From: an uncultured Clostridia bacterium
GTDB taxonomy: Bacteria; Bacillota; Clostridia; Peptostreptococcales; Anaerovoracaceae
Assembly (NCBI GenBank): GCA_945876935.1
Contig: CAMCQA010000001.1
Coordinates: 62,001-126,000, forward strand
Reading direction: 5' to 3'
Length of the DNA: 64,000 bases
The position numbers and the translations under genes were made by a program. The notes under the pieces were generated by a model, which was given only the letters and a program-made list of their open reading frames with translations, did no database searches and had not been told where the DNA came from. This document shows positions 29,338 to 39,397 of the stretch, one piece after another. Within the stretch, counting starts at the first letter, position 1; each line of letters starts with the position of its first letter.

Positions 29338-30189
29338 ATGGGGAATTTTTTAAATGAGTTTACATCAGGGATTGGGCTTAATGATGTCTTAGACATTCTT
29401 GTTGTAGCTTTCGTCTTATATAAAATTTTAGGATTTATAAAACAAAGCAGAGCGGAACAATTAGTTAAAGGTCTGCTTATTATTTTAATTGCAACATTAT
29501 TATCAGATGTGTTAAAGCTATACACTTTCAACTGGATGCTAAAGAGCAGTTTGGCTGTTGGAGTTATAGCTCTTGTTGTGGTTTTCCAACCGGAGCTTAG
29601 ACGAGGGCTCGAGTCGCTTGGAAGAAGTAAACTTATAAAAAACAGATTTGGGAATGTAGATAAAGGAAAAGCAGAGCTGCTCTCAGAAAAAATCGTTACT
29701 GCTGCTACTAATATGAGCAAACAAAGGGTTGGAGCTCTAATTATTGTTGAAAGAGAGACGGCTCTTACAGATATAGCAGAGACGGGAACTAAGATAGATG
29801 GTGAAATTTCTGTGGAACTCATAGAAAATATTTTCTATGAAGGAGCTCCTCTTCATGATGGAGCAGTTATTTTAAGAGGAGATAGACTGTACGCTGCCGG
29901 ATGTGTGCTTCCTTTAACTCAGAACACTAATCTTCCTACAGAATTAGGAACTAGACATAGAGCTGCAATAGGAATTACAGAGCATTCAGACTGTATTTCA
30001 ATAGTAGTATCAGAAGAAAGTGGTACTATATCAGTTGCTGTTGATGGGAAACTTCAGAGGGGATTTAATGATGCAAGCTTGAAGAGCAAGCTTATATATA
30101 GCTATTCATATGAAGACACAGCAGATAGCATTTCAAATATTAAGCAGATTTTTAAAAGAATAGGAGGATCTAAAGATGCTCCAAAGTAA
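29338..30189 (+). CDS. cdaA: Diadenylate cyclase CdaA
   Basis: TM N-terminus and DAC domain: GAPLHDGAVILRGDRLYAAGCVLPLT, LGTRHRAAIGITE. Confidence 0.97.
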   Translation: MGNFLNEFTSGIGLNDVLDILVVAFVLYKILGFIKQSRAEQLVKGLLIILIATLLSDVLKLYTFNWMLKSSLAVGVIALVVVFQPELRRGLESLGRSKLIKNRFGNVDKGKAELLSEKIVTAATNMSKQRVGALIIVERETALTDIAETGTKIDGEISVELIENIFYEGAPLHDGAVILRGDRLYAAGCVLPLTQNTNLPTELGTRHRAAIGITEHSDCISIVVSEESGTISVAVDGKLQRGFNDASLKSKLIYSYSYEDTADSISNIKQIFKRIGGSKDAPK

Positions 30190-31369
30190 AAAGATAAATT
30201 TATTAATTGCTTTCATTGCAGCCATAGCGCTATGGTTCTATGTTAGTGGGAGTATATCTCCAGATAGTACAAAAAAATTTAAAGATATAAAAGTTCAACT
30301 TATCAATCAAAATAGCCTTATTGAAGAAGGGTTTGCAGTTGAGAAGATTGAGCCAGCAACTATAGATTTAACAGTTATAGGCTCAAGATCAGCAATTAAT
30401 GACATTGAGGAATCAGATATAAAAGTAACAGCGGATGTATATTCTAGATATAAGGGTAGGAATTTTGTAAATATTGATGTAGAACTCCCAAAGGGCGTTA
30501 AGATTGAAAGCAAATCAGCAGATAAAATACTGGTTGAAATAGATAACCTAGTAACTGCAGAAAAAACTATAGAAGCTGTTGTCGATGGCGAATTGCCAGA
30601 AGGAACGGTTTTAGCTCAGAGCGATATTGAGCCTAAGACAGTAAAAGTCTTTGGAACAAAAAACAATATTGCTAAAATACTTAACGTAAAGGCTACTTTA
30701 GATAGCAGCAAGTTAAAGCAGGATAAGACCAGCCAGACTGTAAAGCTTCTACCTGTTGATCAGAATGGAAAAGAAGTAGATTTTATAAGCCTTTCTTCCG
30801 ATGAAGCTGTAGTTTCGGCAAACCTTGAACACTTTAAGAAGGTTCCTTTGAAAGTTAATACTATAGGAGAATCTGATAACACGAACATAGACAGTGTCAA
30901 GGCTCCAGAGTTTATTGAAATTCAAGGTTCTGAAGAAAATTTAAAAGGAATAACATCTATTAAGAGCAGTGAGATAGACCTTTCAGACATAAAAGAAGCA
31001 TCTAAAATAAAGATAAACTTAGACCTTCCAGATGGAATAAAATTAAAAACAGGAAGTGAAGAGCCTTATCTTACAGTAACGATGAGGACAAATTCATCAG
31101 CTCAATTTACACTTAAATCTAACGATATAGATATAAAAAATCTTAACAATAAATATACTGCTAAGGTTTTAACAGATGGCATTACTGTTTCTGTTAAATC
31201 GACAGATGGTAAAAATGTATCTTTGAAAAAGGGTGATATTAATTTGTGGATAGATTTAGGTAAAGCTGTTGTAGGAAAATCAAACCATAAAGTACATGTA
31301 GATGAGATAAATGGATATTCCATAGAAATTAAGCCTACAAAAGTCGAAGTGGAAGTTATGGAGGAATAG
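30176..31369 (+). CDS. cdaR: CdaR / YbbR-domain regulator
   Basis: Single N-terminal TM, repeated YbbR domains, between cdaA and glmM. Confidence 0.92.
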   Translation: MLQSKKINLLIAFIAAIALWFYVSGSISPDSTKKFKDIKVQLINQNSLIEEGFAVEKIEPATIDLTVIGSRSAINDIEESDIKVTADVYSRYKGRNFVNIDVELPKGVKIESKSADKILVEIDNLVTAEKTIEAVVDGELPEGTVLAQSDIEPKTVKVFGTKNNIAKILNVKATLDSSKLKQDKTSQTVKLLPVDQNGKEVDFISLSSDEAVVSANLEHFKKVPLKVNTIGESDNTNIDSVKAPEFIEIQGSEENLKGITSIKSSEIDLSDIKEASKIKINLDLPDGIKLKTGSEEPYLTVTMRTNSSAQFTLKSNDIDIKNLNNKYTAKVLTDGITVSVKSTDGKNVSLKKGDINLWIDLGKAVVGKSNHKVHVDEINGYSIEIKPTKVEVEVMEE

Positions 31370-31370
31370 T

Positions 31371-32723
31371 ATGACGAGACTTTTCGGAACAGATGGAGTT
31401 AGAGGTATAGCAAACCTAGAATTAACACCAGAATTAGCTTTTAGATTAGGCAAGGCTGGTGGCTATGTGCTAGGTAAAGAGAGAAAAGATAGACCGGTAT
31501 TTGTAATAGGTATGGATACTAGAATCTCTGGGGATATACTAGAGAGTGCTTTAACTTCAGGAATTTTAGCCGTAGGTGGCGATGTAATAAAGGTTGGAGT
31601 TATTCCAACACCTGCCATAGCTTACTTGGTTAAAAAGTACGGCGCAGATGCGGGAGTTGTAATATCAGCTTCTCACAATCCATATGAATACAATGGCATA
31701 AAGTTCTTCAATAGTGAAGGCTTTAAGTTAGATGACGATATAGAAGAAGAAATAGAGAATTTAATACTTAGTCATATAGATGCGGCAAAGCATGTTACTC
31801 ATGATAAGGTTGGAGTTGTAAGAGAAGCAGAAGAAAGCGCTATAGAGTTGTACGCGCAGTACCTTCTTGATATTGTTGACTTCTCTCTTGAAGGAAAGAA
31901 AATAGTTCTTGACTGTGCTAACGGAGCCTCTTATCAGGTAGCACCAAAGGTTTATAACGCTTTAGGAGCAAAAGTTGTTGTTATAGGTGATAAACCTAAT
32001 GGCATTAACATAAATGATGGATGTGGCTCAACACATGTAGAGCTTCTTCAGAATACTGTCTTAGAAGAAGGCGCTTTTATGGGATTAGCTTTTGATGGAG
32101 ATGCGGATAGACTTATAGCTGTTGACGAAGAAGGACAAGTTATAGATGGTGATAAGTTAATATGCATATGCGCAGCTATGCTGAAAGAAGAAAATAGACT
32201 GAATAACAATATAGTTACAGGAACACTTATGAGCAATATAGGCTTCCATAAATATCTTGAAGAAATAGGATGCGAAACTAGAAGCACAAACGTAGGAGAT
32301 AGATATGTTCTTGAAGATATGCTTAAGACAGGCAGTTTAATCGGTGGAGAACAATCAGGTCATATGATATTCTTAGAAAACTCTACTACTGGAGATGGAC
32401 TTTTATCATCTTTGCAGGTTGTAAGAGCAGTGCTTAAATCAGGCAAGAAAGCTTCTGAGTTATCGGATGAAATAAAGATATACCCTCAGGTATTGAAAAA
32501 TGCTAGAGTTACAAATTTAAATAAGAATAAGTATGAAAAGGATCCTGAAATTGTTGAGATGTTAAGCCAAATAGAAGAGCAATTGAAGGATAGAGGAAGA
32601 GTATTAGTTAGACCTTCAGGTACGGAACCTCTTGTTAGAGTAATGATAGAAGGTGACGATATAGAAGAAATAACTGAGCTTGCAGAGAAAGCTGCAGAAT
32701 TAATAACTAGAAAACTAGGATAA
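31371..32723 (+). CDS. glmM: Phosphoglucosamine mutase
   Basis: LFGTDGVRGIAN, ISASHNPYEYNGIKFF, DGDADR, GGEQSGH, RPSGTEPLVRVMIEG. Confidence 0.97.
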   Translation: MTRLFGTDGVRGIANLELTPELAFRLGKAGGYVLGKERKDRPVFVIGMDTRISGDILESALTSGILAVGGDVIKVGVIPTPAIAYLVKKYGADAGVVISASHNPYEYNGIKFFNSEGFKLDDDIEEEIENLILSHIDAAKHVTHDKVGVVREAEESAIELYAQYLLDIVDFSLEGKKIVLDCANGASYQVAPKVYNALGAKVVVIGDKPNGININDGCGSTHVELLQNTVLEEGAFMGLAFDGDADRLIAVDEEGQVIDGDKLICICAAMLKEENRLNNNIVTGTLMSNIGFHKYLEEIGCETRSTNVGDRYVLEDMLKTGSLIGGEQSGHMIFLENSTTGDGLLSSLQVVRAVLKSGKKASELSDEIKIYPQVLKNARVTNLNKNKYEKDPEIVEMLSQIEEQLKDRGRVLVRPSGTEPLVRVMIEGDDIEEITELAEKAAELITRKLG

Positions 32724-32737
32724 GGAGATACAGTACT

Positions 32738-34567
32738 ATGTGTGGAATTATTGGATTTATAGGTAAAGACAAAGCTAAAGAATCCCTTTATGATGGTCTG
32801 AAAAGCATGGAATACAGAGGTTATGACTCTGCAGGCATGGCTATAAATACAGGTCATGGGATTGAAGTGAGAAAACAAATTGGTGGTGTTGAAGAACTTG
32901 CAGCTATTATAGAAGATTCAGATTTTGACGGAAATGTTGGAATAGGACATATTAGATGGGCTACACACGGGGTTCCTTCTACGCCTAATGCTCACCCTCA
33001 TCAGAGTCAGAATAAAGAGATAGCTATTGTACATAACGGTATCATTGAAAACTACATAGAAATTAAAGAATGGCTAATAAAAGAGCATAATATAGAGTTT
33101 TTATCAGAAACAGACTCTGAAGTTATAGCGCAGCTTATAGGTATTTTTTATGAAGGAGACCTATTGAAAGCTGTAAATAAGGCTGTTGAACAGATGAGAG
33201 GTGCTTATGCTATAGCTGTTATGGCAAATAGTGAGCCAGATAAACTTATTGCAGTGAGAAAAGATGCACCTTTAATAGTAGGTTTGGGTGAATCAAATAA
33301 CTTCATAGCTTCAGATATACCAGCTGTTTTAAAGCATACTAGGGATATCTATCTAATAGAAAACAACGAGACAGTTCTGCTAAAAGAGAACGAAGTTAAA
33401 ATTTTTGATGGAGAAGGAAAAGAAGTTTCAAGAGAAATTTTCCATGTAACGTGGGATGCTAGTGCAGCTGAAAAAGGTGGTTACGAACATTTTATGATAA
33501 AAGAAATCATGGAGCAGCCACATGCAATTGCAGAGACTTTAAACCAGAGAATCAATGAGGATGGGGAAGTTTCTTTAGATGGAATTAACTTAAGCGAAGA
33601 AGATATAAATAATATTAATAAAATATATATCGTTGCTTGTGGTACTGCTTATCATGCTGGACTTACAGGAAAATATCTAATAGAGAAGTTTGTTAAGATT
33701 CCTGTAGAGGTTGATATAGCTTCTGAATTTAGATATAGAGAGCCTTTAGTTGATGATAAGACTTTATTTATCGCAATTAGCCAATCTGGAGAAACGCTAG
33801 ACACATTGGAAGCTCTTAGAGAAGCTAAAAGACAGGGAGCAAGAATTCTTTCTGTTGTAAATGTTGTAGGAAGTTCTGTTGCAAGAGATTCTGATGATGT
33901 TTTCTACACGTGGGCAGGTCCTGAAATTTCAGTGGCATCTACAAAGGCGTATACTACTCAGCTTGTTTGTATGTACTTAATAGCTTTATACATGGCTACA
34001 AAAAAGAAAAGTATATCAAAGGAAGAGCGCGCTAGAATAATATCAGAGCTTCAGAGTGTTCCTGCTAAATTAGAATCTTTGCTTGAAAATGTGGATCACA
34101 TAAAAGCGCTAGCTGATAAATATTATGAAAGAGAGAGCGTATTCTTTATAGGTAGAGGCTTAGATGTTGGAGCTTCTTATGAAGCATCTTTGAAGCTTAA
34201 AGAAATTTCATATATCAATTCTATGGCTATAGCAGCTGGAGAATTAAAGCATGGAAGTATAGCTTTAGTAGAAGATGGAACACTTATTTTCACTTTGGCT
34301 AGCCAGGATAAATTGTTTGAAAAGACTCTATCAAATATAGAAGAAGTAAAAGCTAGAGGCGCTGAAGTTATAGGTGTAACAAAGGATACTAACTTAGTAA
34401 TAGAGAAAAAGGCGGATCAGGTTATCTATGTTCCAGCAGCAACAGATGAAGTGATGCCTCTTATAACAGTAGTTCCTATGCAGTTATTTGCATACTATGT
34501 TGCTAAGAATAGAGGTACTAACGTAGATCAACCAAAGAATTTAGCAAAATCGGTAACTGTAGAATAA
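32738..34567 (+). CDS. glmS: Glutamine--fructose-6-phosphate aminotransferase
   Basis: MCGIIGFIGK, SIS domains, ISQSGETLDT, C-terminal DQPKNLAKSVTVE. Confidence 0.97.
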   Translation: MCGIIGFIGKDKAKESLYDGLKSMEYRGYDSAGMAINTGHGIEVRKQIGGVEELAAIIEDSDFDGNVGIGHIRWATHGVPSTPNAHPHQSQNKEIAIVHNGIIENYIEIKEWLIKEHNIEFLSETDSEVIAQLIGIFYEGDLLKAVNKAVEQMRGAYAIAVMANSEPDKLIAVRKDAPLIVGLGESNNFIASDIPAVLKHTRDIYLIENNETVLLKENEVKIFDGEGKEVSREIFHVTWDASAAEKGGYEHFMIKEIMEQPHAIAETLNQRINEDGEVSLDGINLSEEDINNINKIYIVACGTAYHAGLTGKYLIEKFVKIPVEVDIASEFRYREPLVDDKTLFIAISQSGETLDTLEALREAKRQGARILSVVNVVGSSVARDSDDVFYTWAGPEISVASTKAYTTQLVCMYLIALYMATKKKSISKEERARIISELQSVPAKLESLLENVDHIKALADKYYERESVFFIGRGLDVGASYEASLKLKEISYINSMAIAAGELKHGSIALVEDGTLIFTLASQDKLFEKTLSNIEEVKARGAEVIGVTKDTNLVIEKKADQVIYVPAATDEVMPLITVVPMQLFAYYVAKNRGTNVDQPKNLAKSVTVE

Positions 34568-34580
34568 TTTTTAATGAACA

Positions 34581-34613
34581 GGTGGTGCTATGTAGTTCTT
34601 CTAGAGCACCATC
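34581..34613 (+). terminator. Hairpin after glmS, weak terminator or leader element
   Basis: GGTGGTGCT...AGCACCATC stem followed by a poor T-run. Confidence 0.4.
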
Positions 34614-34634
34614 TTTCAATTGATAGGGGTTAAT

Positions 34635-35882
34635 ATGAAATATGAGATTAAAGATATAGCCTTAGCACCTAAAGGTCATCAAAAGATACAGTGGGTTAAG
34701 GACAATATGCCAGTATTATCAAGGCTGGAAGAAGAATTTAAAATTACTAGACCTTTTGAGAATGTTAAAATTTCTCTTTCTATACATATGGAAGCGAAAA
34801 CTGCTTATTTGTGTAAGGTATTGGCGGCAGGTGGTGCTATACTTTCAGCTACAGGTAGCAATGTTTTAAGTACTCAAGATGATGTAGTTGCAGCATTAGC
34901 AGATAGTGGCATCAGCGTTTTTGCAGTTCACGGTGAGAGTGAAGAAGACTATTTTAAACACATAGAAATGGCTCTTGAGCAAAAATCAAATATTATTATT
35001 GATGATGGTGGAGACTTAGTTGCTATGCTTCACAAAAATCGTAAGGATTTAGCCGAAGAAGTATGGGGTGGCTGTGAAGAAACTACTACAGGCATTGTTA
35101 GACTTAAAGCTATGGAGAAGGAAGGCCTTTTGAAATTTCCTATGATTGCTGTAAATGACGCAGATTGTAAGCATCTTTTTGATAATAGATACGGAACGGG
35201 ACAGTCTGTTTGGGATAGTATAATGAGAAATACAAACCTTGTTGTTGCTGGCAAAAGAGTTGTTGTTGCTGGATACGGCTGGTGCTCTAGAGGAATAGCT
35301 ATGAGAGCAGCAGGACTGGGAGCAAAAGTTATTGTTACAGAAATAAACCCTATAAAAGCTATGGAAGCAAAAATGGATGGCTTTGATGTAATGCCTATGA
35401 AAAAAGCTGCACCATTAGGAGATATATTTGTTACAGCAACTGGATGTGTAGCTACTATAGATATAGAAGATATGAAACTGATGAAGGATGGTGCCATCTT
35501 AGCAAATGCAGGTCACTTTAATGTTGAAATAGATATGGAAACTTTAGAAAGTACAGCGTCAGATAAACGCGAAAGTAGACCTAATATAATGGGATACAAA
35601 CTGGATGGAAAGTGGATCCATGTTATAGCCGAAGGTAGACTTGTAAATATAGCAGCAGCTGATGGACATCCGGCAGAAATAATGGACTTAAGCTTCGCTG
35701 TTCAGGCTTTAAGTGCTCTATACATTAAAGAAAACTATAAGGAATTAGAATCTGGAAAAGTAATTGAAGTTCCTAGGGAAATAGATGAAAAAATAGCAAG
35801 AAGAAGGCTAGAAGCTTGGGATATAGAAATTGATAAGCTTTCAGAAGAGCAAGAATCTTACTTAAATAGTTGGAATGTATAA
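34635..35882 (+). CDS. ahcY: Adenosylhomocysteinase
   Basis: NVKISLSIHMEAKTAYL, EETTTGIVRL, VAGYGWCSRGIAMRAAGLGAKVIVTEINP, GYKLDGKWIHVIAEGRLVNIAAADGHP. Confidence 0.93.
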   Translation: MKYEIKDIALAPKGHQKIQWVKDNMPVLSRLEEEFKITRPFENVKISLSIHMEAKTAYLCKVLAAGGAILSATGSNVLSTQDDVVAALADSGISVFAVHGESEEDYFKHIEMALEQKSNIIIDDGGDLVAMLHKNRKDLAEEVWGGCEETTTGIVRLKAMEKEGLLKFPMIAVNDADCKHLFDNRYGTGQSVWDSIMRNTNLVVAGKRVVVAGYGWCSRGIAMRAAGLGAKVIVTEINPIKAMEAKMDGFDVMPMKKAAPLGDIFVTATGCVATIDIEDMKLMKDGAILANAGHFNVEIDMETLESTASDKRESRPNIMGYKLDGKWIHVIAEGRLVNIAAADGHPAEIMDLSFAVQALSALYIKENYKELESGKVIEVPREIDEKIARRRLEAWDIEIDKLSEEQESYLNSWNV

Positions 35883-35897
35883 TAGGGGGTGTTTTAA

Positions 35898-36452
35898 ATG
35901 AAGGCTTTAAAGGAAGAAACTGCTAAGGCAGTTAGAGAAGTTCTTGAAGAGGCTTGCTTAAATAAAGGCGATATATTTGTAGTAGGATGCTCTACAAGTG
36001 AAGTTATGGGCGGGCGCATTGGAAAAAATTCTAGTATGGAAGCTGCTAGCTATATTTATGAGGCTCTAGATGAAGAACTTAGAAAAAAAGAGGTTTTTCT
36101 TGCAGTACAGTGCTGTGAACACTTAAATAGGGCTATTGTTATAGAAAGAGATGCACTTTTGAATTTGGATCAAAGAGTTAATGTAGTTCCTCATGAACAT
36201 GCAGGCGGCTCTTTAGCTACAACAGCTTATAGCCATATGAAAAGTCCTGTTGTTGTAGAAACTATAGTAGCAGATGCAGGGCTTGATATAGGTGATACCC
36301 TTATAGGTATGCATCTTAGAAGAGTTGCTGTGCCGCTAAGAATACCTACTAAGACTATAGGAGAAGCTCATATTTTAGGAGCTAGAACAAGACCTAAATT
36401 TATAGGTGGTAACAGAGCCGAATACGATAGCAAGTTAGCTAAAGGCAAGTAG
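35898..36452 (+). CDS. TIGR01440/UPF0340 (YwlG-like) family protein
   Basis: GCSTSEVMGGRIGKNSS, QCCEHLNRA, NVVPHEHAGGSLATTAYSHM, GMHLRRVAVPLR. Confidence 0.88.
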   Translation: MKALKEETAKAVREVLEEACLNKGDIFVVGCSTSEVMGGRIGKNSSMEAASYIYEALDEELRKKEVFLAVQCCEHLNRAIVIERDALLNLDQRVNVVPHEHAGGSLATTAYSHMKSPVVVETIVADAGLDIGDTLIGMHLRRVAVPLRIPTKTIGEAHILGARTRPKFIGGNRAEYDSKLAKGK

Positions 36453-36485
36453 TGCTCTACTCTAAAAAAGAAAATACAATCATGA

Positions 36486-36518
36486 AGAGGCTTATTTTAA
36501 TCAAATAAGCCTCTTTTT
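36486..36518 (+). terminator. Intrinsic terminator
   Basis: AGAGGCTTATTT-taatc-AAATAAGCCTCTTTTT. Confidence 0.85.
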
Positions 36519-36633
36519 ATATATATAGTGGTTTAATGGCAAAAATACATAAAAAATACACTATATATTTTAAAATTTCTCTTGAAAATAATATAACTAA
36601 ATAATATAATATATAATGCACAATATATAGATG
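36516..36633 (+). promoter_or_regulatory. Candidate NrdR-box region upstream of nrdD
   Basis: Partial matches to ACACWATATATWGTGT: 36516-36531 (right half TATATATAGTG), 36558-36573 (ACACTATATATT), 36618-36633 (GCACAATATATAG). Confidence 0.4.
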
Positions 36634-36717
36634 AATAGGAAAGCCTAACACAGAAGATATGGTGGAAAGTGAATAGAAAGTAGTTATAACACTTTGTTAA
36701 GAATAGGATGTGAAACT

Positions 36718-38835
36718 ATGTTTGTAATTAAGAGAGACGGAACGGGCGTTGCTTTTGATGGTAAAAAAATAGAGGTTGCAGTTGAAAAAGCTATGAAATA
36801 CGGTAGCGGCATATATCATGCAGATATAGCAAAGGCTGTTGCTAGAGATTGTGAAGAACATTTTAAGAGTAAAGGTATGAATCCTACTATATATCAGATT
36901 GAGAGTTTGGTATATGATAGATTAATGCATTATGATCATACAGAGACAGCTAGAGCATATGAAGGCTACAGAGCAGTTCAACAGTTTAAAAGACAAGTAA
37001 ACACAACGGATACTTCGATTTTGGAGTTAATGCAGAAAGCTAATGAAGACGTAATGATGGAAAACTCAAATAAGAACGCTATCATTTGTTCTACTCAGAG
37101 AGATTTAATTGCAGGAGAAGTTTCTAAGGATATAGCTAGAAGAAAGCTTATACCACCTCATATTGTTCAAGCTCATGATGAGGGATCAATTCATTGGCAT
37201 GATATGGACTACACTATTCAGCCAATATTTAATTGTTGTCTAATCAATATAGAAGATATGTTGAGCCACGGTACAGTAATAAATGAAAAGCTAGTAGAAA
37301 GCCCTAAATCTTTTTCAACTGCATGTACAGTTACCACACAGATTATGGCTCAGGTAGCAAGTAATCAGTATGGTGGACAGAGCATTACAATCAAGCATCT
37401 TGCACCATATTTAAGAAAGACAAAAGAAAAGTTCTTTACTTTCTTTAAAGAAAAATATAAAGATGAAGAGTTAGCAGAGAGTCTAGCAGAAGATATGATG
37501 CTCAAAGATCTAAAGGATGGCGTTCAGACTATAAGATATCAGCTATCTACTCTTATGACTACAAACGGTCAGGCTCCTTTTGCTACAATATATCTAGAAA
37601 TTGAAGAGGGAAGCCCTTTTGAAAGGGAAGAAGCTCTTATAAGTGAAGAAATGATAAAACAGAGACTGGAAGGTATGAAAAATTACAGAGGTCAAAATGT
37701 TGGAGAAGCCTTCCCTAAGCTAGTTTATCTTCTTGACGAGCACAACTGCCTTGAAGGTGGTAAGTACGACTATATCACAAAGCTTGCTGCAGAGTGTACT
37801 GCTAAGAGGCTTGTTCCAGATTATCAGAGTGCAAAAATGATGAGACAAAATTACGAAGGATGTACTTTCCCGCCGATGGGATGTAGATCTCATTTATCAC
37901 CATTTATGGAAGATGGAAAACACAAGTGGTACGGAAGATTTAATCAGGGTGTAGTTTCTCTAAATTTACCTCAGATTGCAATTAAATCTGAAGGCAAGAT
38001 GGGAAATTTCTGGAAGATTCTAGATCAGAGACTAGATTTATGTAAAGAAGCGCTTATGTGTAGACATGAAATGCTTCTAGGAACTCTATCTGATGTTTCT
38101 CCTATTCACTGGCAACATGGTGCCATAGCTAGAATGGAAAAGGGTGAGAAGATAGACCGTCTTTTAAAGGATGGATATTCAACACTTTCTCTAGGCTATG
38201 TAGGAATCTATGAGATGGTTTATGCAATGTTAGGGATAAGTCATACTGAGCCAGAAGGAGAAAGATTTGCTCTAGATGTAATGAACCATATGAAAGAGGC
38301 ATGTAACAGATGGAGAAAAGATACTGGATTAGGCTTTAGTTTATATGGAACACCTGCGGAATCACTTGTTTATAGATTTTGCAGATTGGATAGAGCAAGA
38401 TTTGGAGAAATTCCAAATGTTACTGATAAGCTTTATTATACAAACTCATATCATGTGAATGTTAGAGAAGAAATTGATGCTTTTGAGAAGTTGAGTTTTG
38501 AGTCTAAGTTCCATGGAATTTCTACAGGTGGATGTATCTCTTATGTGGAAGTTCCTGATATGACAAAGAATTTAGAGGCTGTAGAGCAGATTATAAACTT
38601 TATTTATCATAATATTCAGTATGCCGAAATAAACACTAAGCCGGATGTTTGCTATAAGTGTGGTTTCACAGGTGAAATGACTTTAGGTGAAGATTTGGAG
38701 TGGAGTTGTCCGGATTGTGGAAACACAAATAAAGATGAAATGCAGGTTATGAGAAGAACTTGTGGATACATTGGTACAAACTTCTGGAATAAGGGAAGAA
38801 CTCAAGAGATTGGAGATAGAGTTCTTCATCTATAA
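36718..38835 (+). CDS. nrdD: Anaerobic ribonucleoside-triphosphate reductase
   Basis: ATP-cone N-terminus, C-terminal CYKCGFTGE...CPDCGNT zinc site and RRTCGYIGTNFWNKGRTQEIGDRV glycyl radical motif. Confidence 0.96.
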   Translation: MFVIKRDGTGVAFDGKKIEVAVEKAMKYGSGIYHADIAKAVARDCEEHFKSKGMNPTIYQIESLVYDRLMHYDHTETARAYEGYRAVQQFKRQVNTTDTSILELMQKANEDVMMENSNKNAIICSTQRDLIAGEVSKDIARRKLIPPHIVQAHDEGSIHWHDMDYTIQPIFNCCLINIEDMLSHGTVINEKLVESPKSFSTACTVTTQIMAQVASNQYGGQSITIKHLAPYLRKTKEKFFTFFKEKYKDEELAESLAEDMMLKDLKDGVQTIRYQLSTLMTTNGQAPFATIYLEIEEGSPFEREEALISEEMIKQRLEGMKNYRGQNVGEAFPKLVYLLDEHNCLEGGKYDYITKLAAECTAKRLVPDYQSAKMMRQNYEGCTFPPMGCRSHLSPFMEDGKHKWYGRFNQGVVSLNLPQIAIKSEGKMGNFWKILDQRLDLCKEALMCRHEMLLGTLSDVSPIHWQHGAIARMEKGEKIDRLLKDGYSTLSLGYVGIYEMVYAMLGISHTEPEGERFALDVMNHMKEACNRWRKDTGLGFSLYGTPAESLVYRFCRLDRARFGEIPNVTDKLYYTNSYHVNVREEIDAFEKLSFESKFHGISTGGCISYVEVPDMTKNLEAVEQIINFIYHNIQYAEINTKPDVCYKCGFTGEMTLGEDLEWSCPDCGNTNKDEMQVMRRTCGYIGTNFWNKGRTQEIGDRVLHL

Positions 38836-38844
38836 TATAAATGA

Positions 38845-38872
38845 AAGTGCATCGCCTAAAAACGATGCACTT
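38845..38872 (+). other. Hairpin between nrdD and nrdG
   Basis: AAGTGCATCG-cctaaaaa-CGATGCACTT, no strong T-run. Confidence 0.7.
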
Positions 38873-38890
38873 ATAAATTGAGGAAATTTT

Positions 38891-39394
38891 ATGAAATATA
38901 GTACTATAAGAAGATATGATGTAACAAATGGTCCAGGCGTTCGAACTACTTTATTTGTATCGGGCTGTACCCATAATTGTAAGGAGTGCTTTAATTTAGA
39001 ACTCCAGGACTTTAATCATGGCAAAGATTGGACTGAAAAAACTCATAAAGAGTTTATGTCATATGCTTCTAAAAATGAAGTTAAGGGTATTAGCATATTA
39101 GGTGGTGAACCATTACAGCAAATTATGGATGATAGTTTACTAAATCTACTCAAAGAATTTAAATGTGAGATGCCTGAGAAAAGCATATGGCTTTGGACAG
39201 GGGATATATTTGAAGAAGCTATTAAAAATCCTAAGAAACTGGACATAATTAAATGCTGTGATATTATAGTAGATGGACCATTCATTTTAGAGAAAAAGAA
39301 TCTTAAACTTAAATACAGAGGCTCAGAAAATCAAAGAGTAATAGATGTTCAGAAAACTCTAAATGAAGGAAATACAGTATTATTGGAGGTATAG
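38891..39394 (+). CDS. nrdG: Anaerobic ribonucleoside-triphosphate reductase activating protein (radical SAM)
   Basis: GPGVRTTLFVSGCTHNCKECFN, ISILGGEPL. Confidence 0.95.
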   Translation: MKYSTIRRYDVTNGPGVRTTLFVSGCTHNCKECFNLELQDFNHGKDWTEKTHKEFMSYASKNEVKGISILGGEPLQQIMDDSLLNLLKEFKCEMPEKSIWLWTGDIFEEAIKNPKKLDIIKCCDIIVDGPFILEKKNLKLKYRGSENQRVIDVQKTLNEGNTVLLEV

Positions 39395-39397
39395 AAT

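Noticed and set aside
29325-29822. 165-aa minus-strand ORF inside cdaA
   Set aside because: Antisense shadow; cdaA is unambiguous.
35030-35497. 155-aa minus-strand ORF inside ahcY
   Set aside because: Antisense shadow of a well-supported gene.
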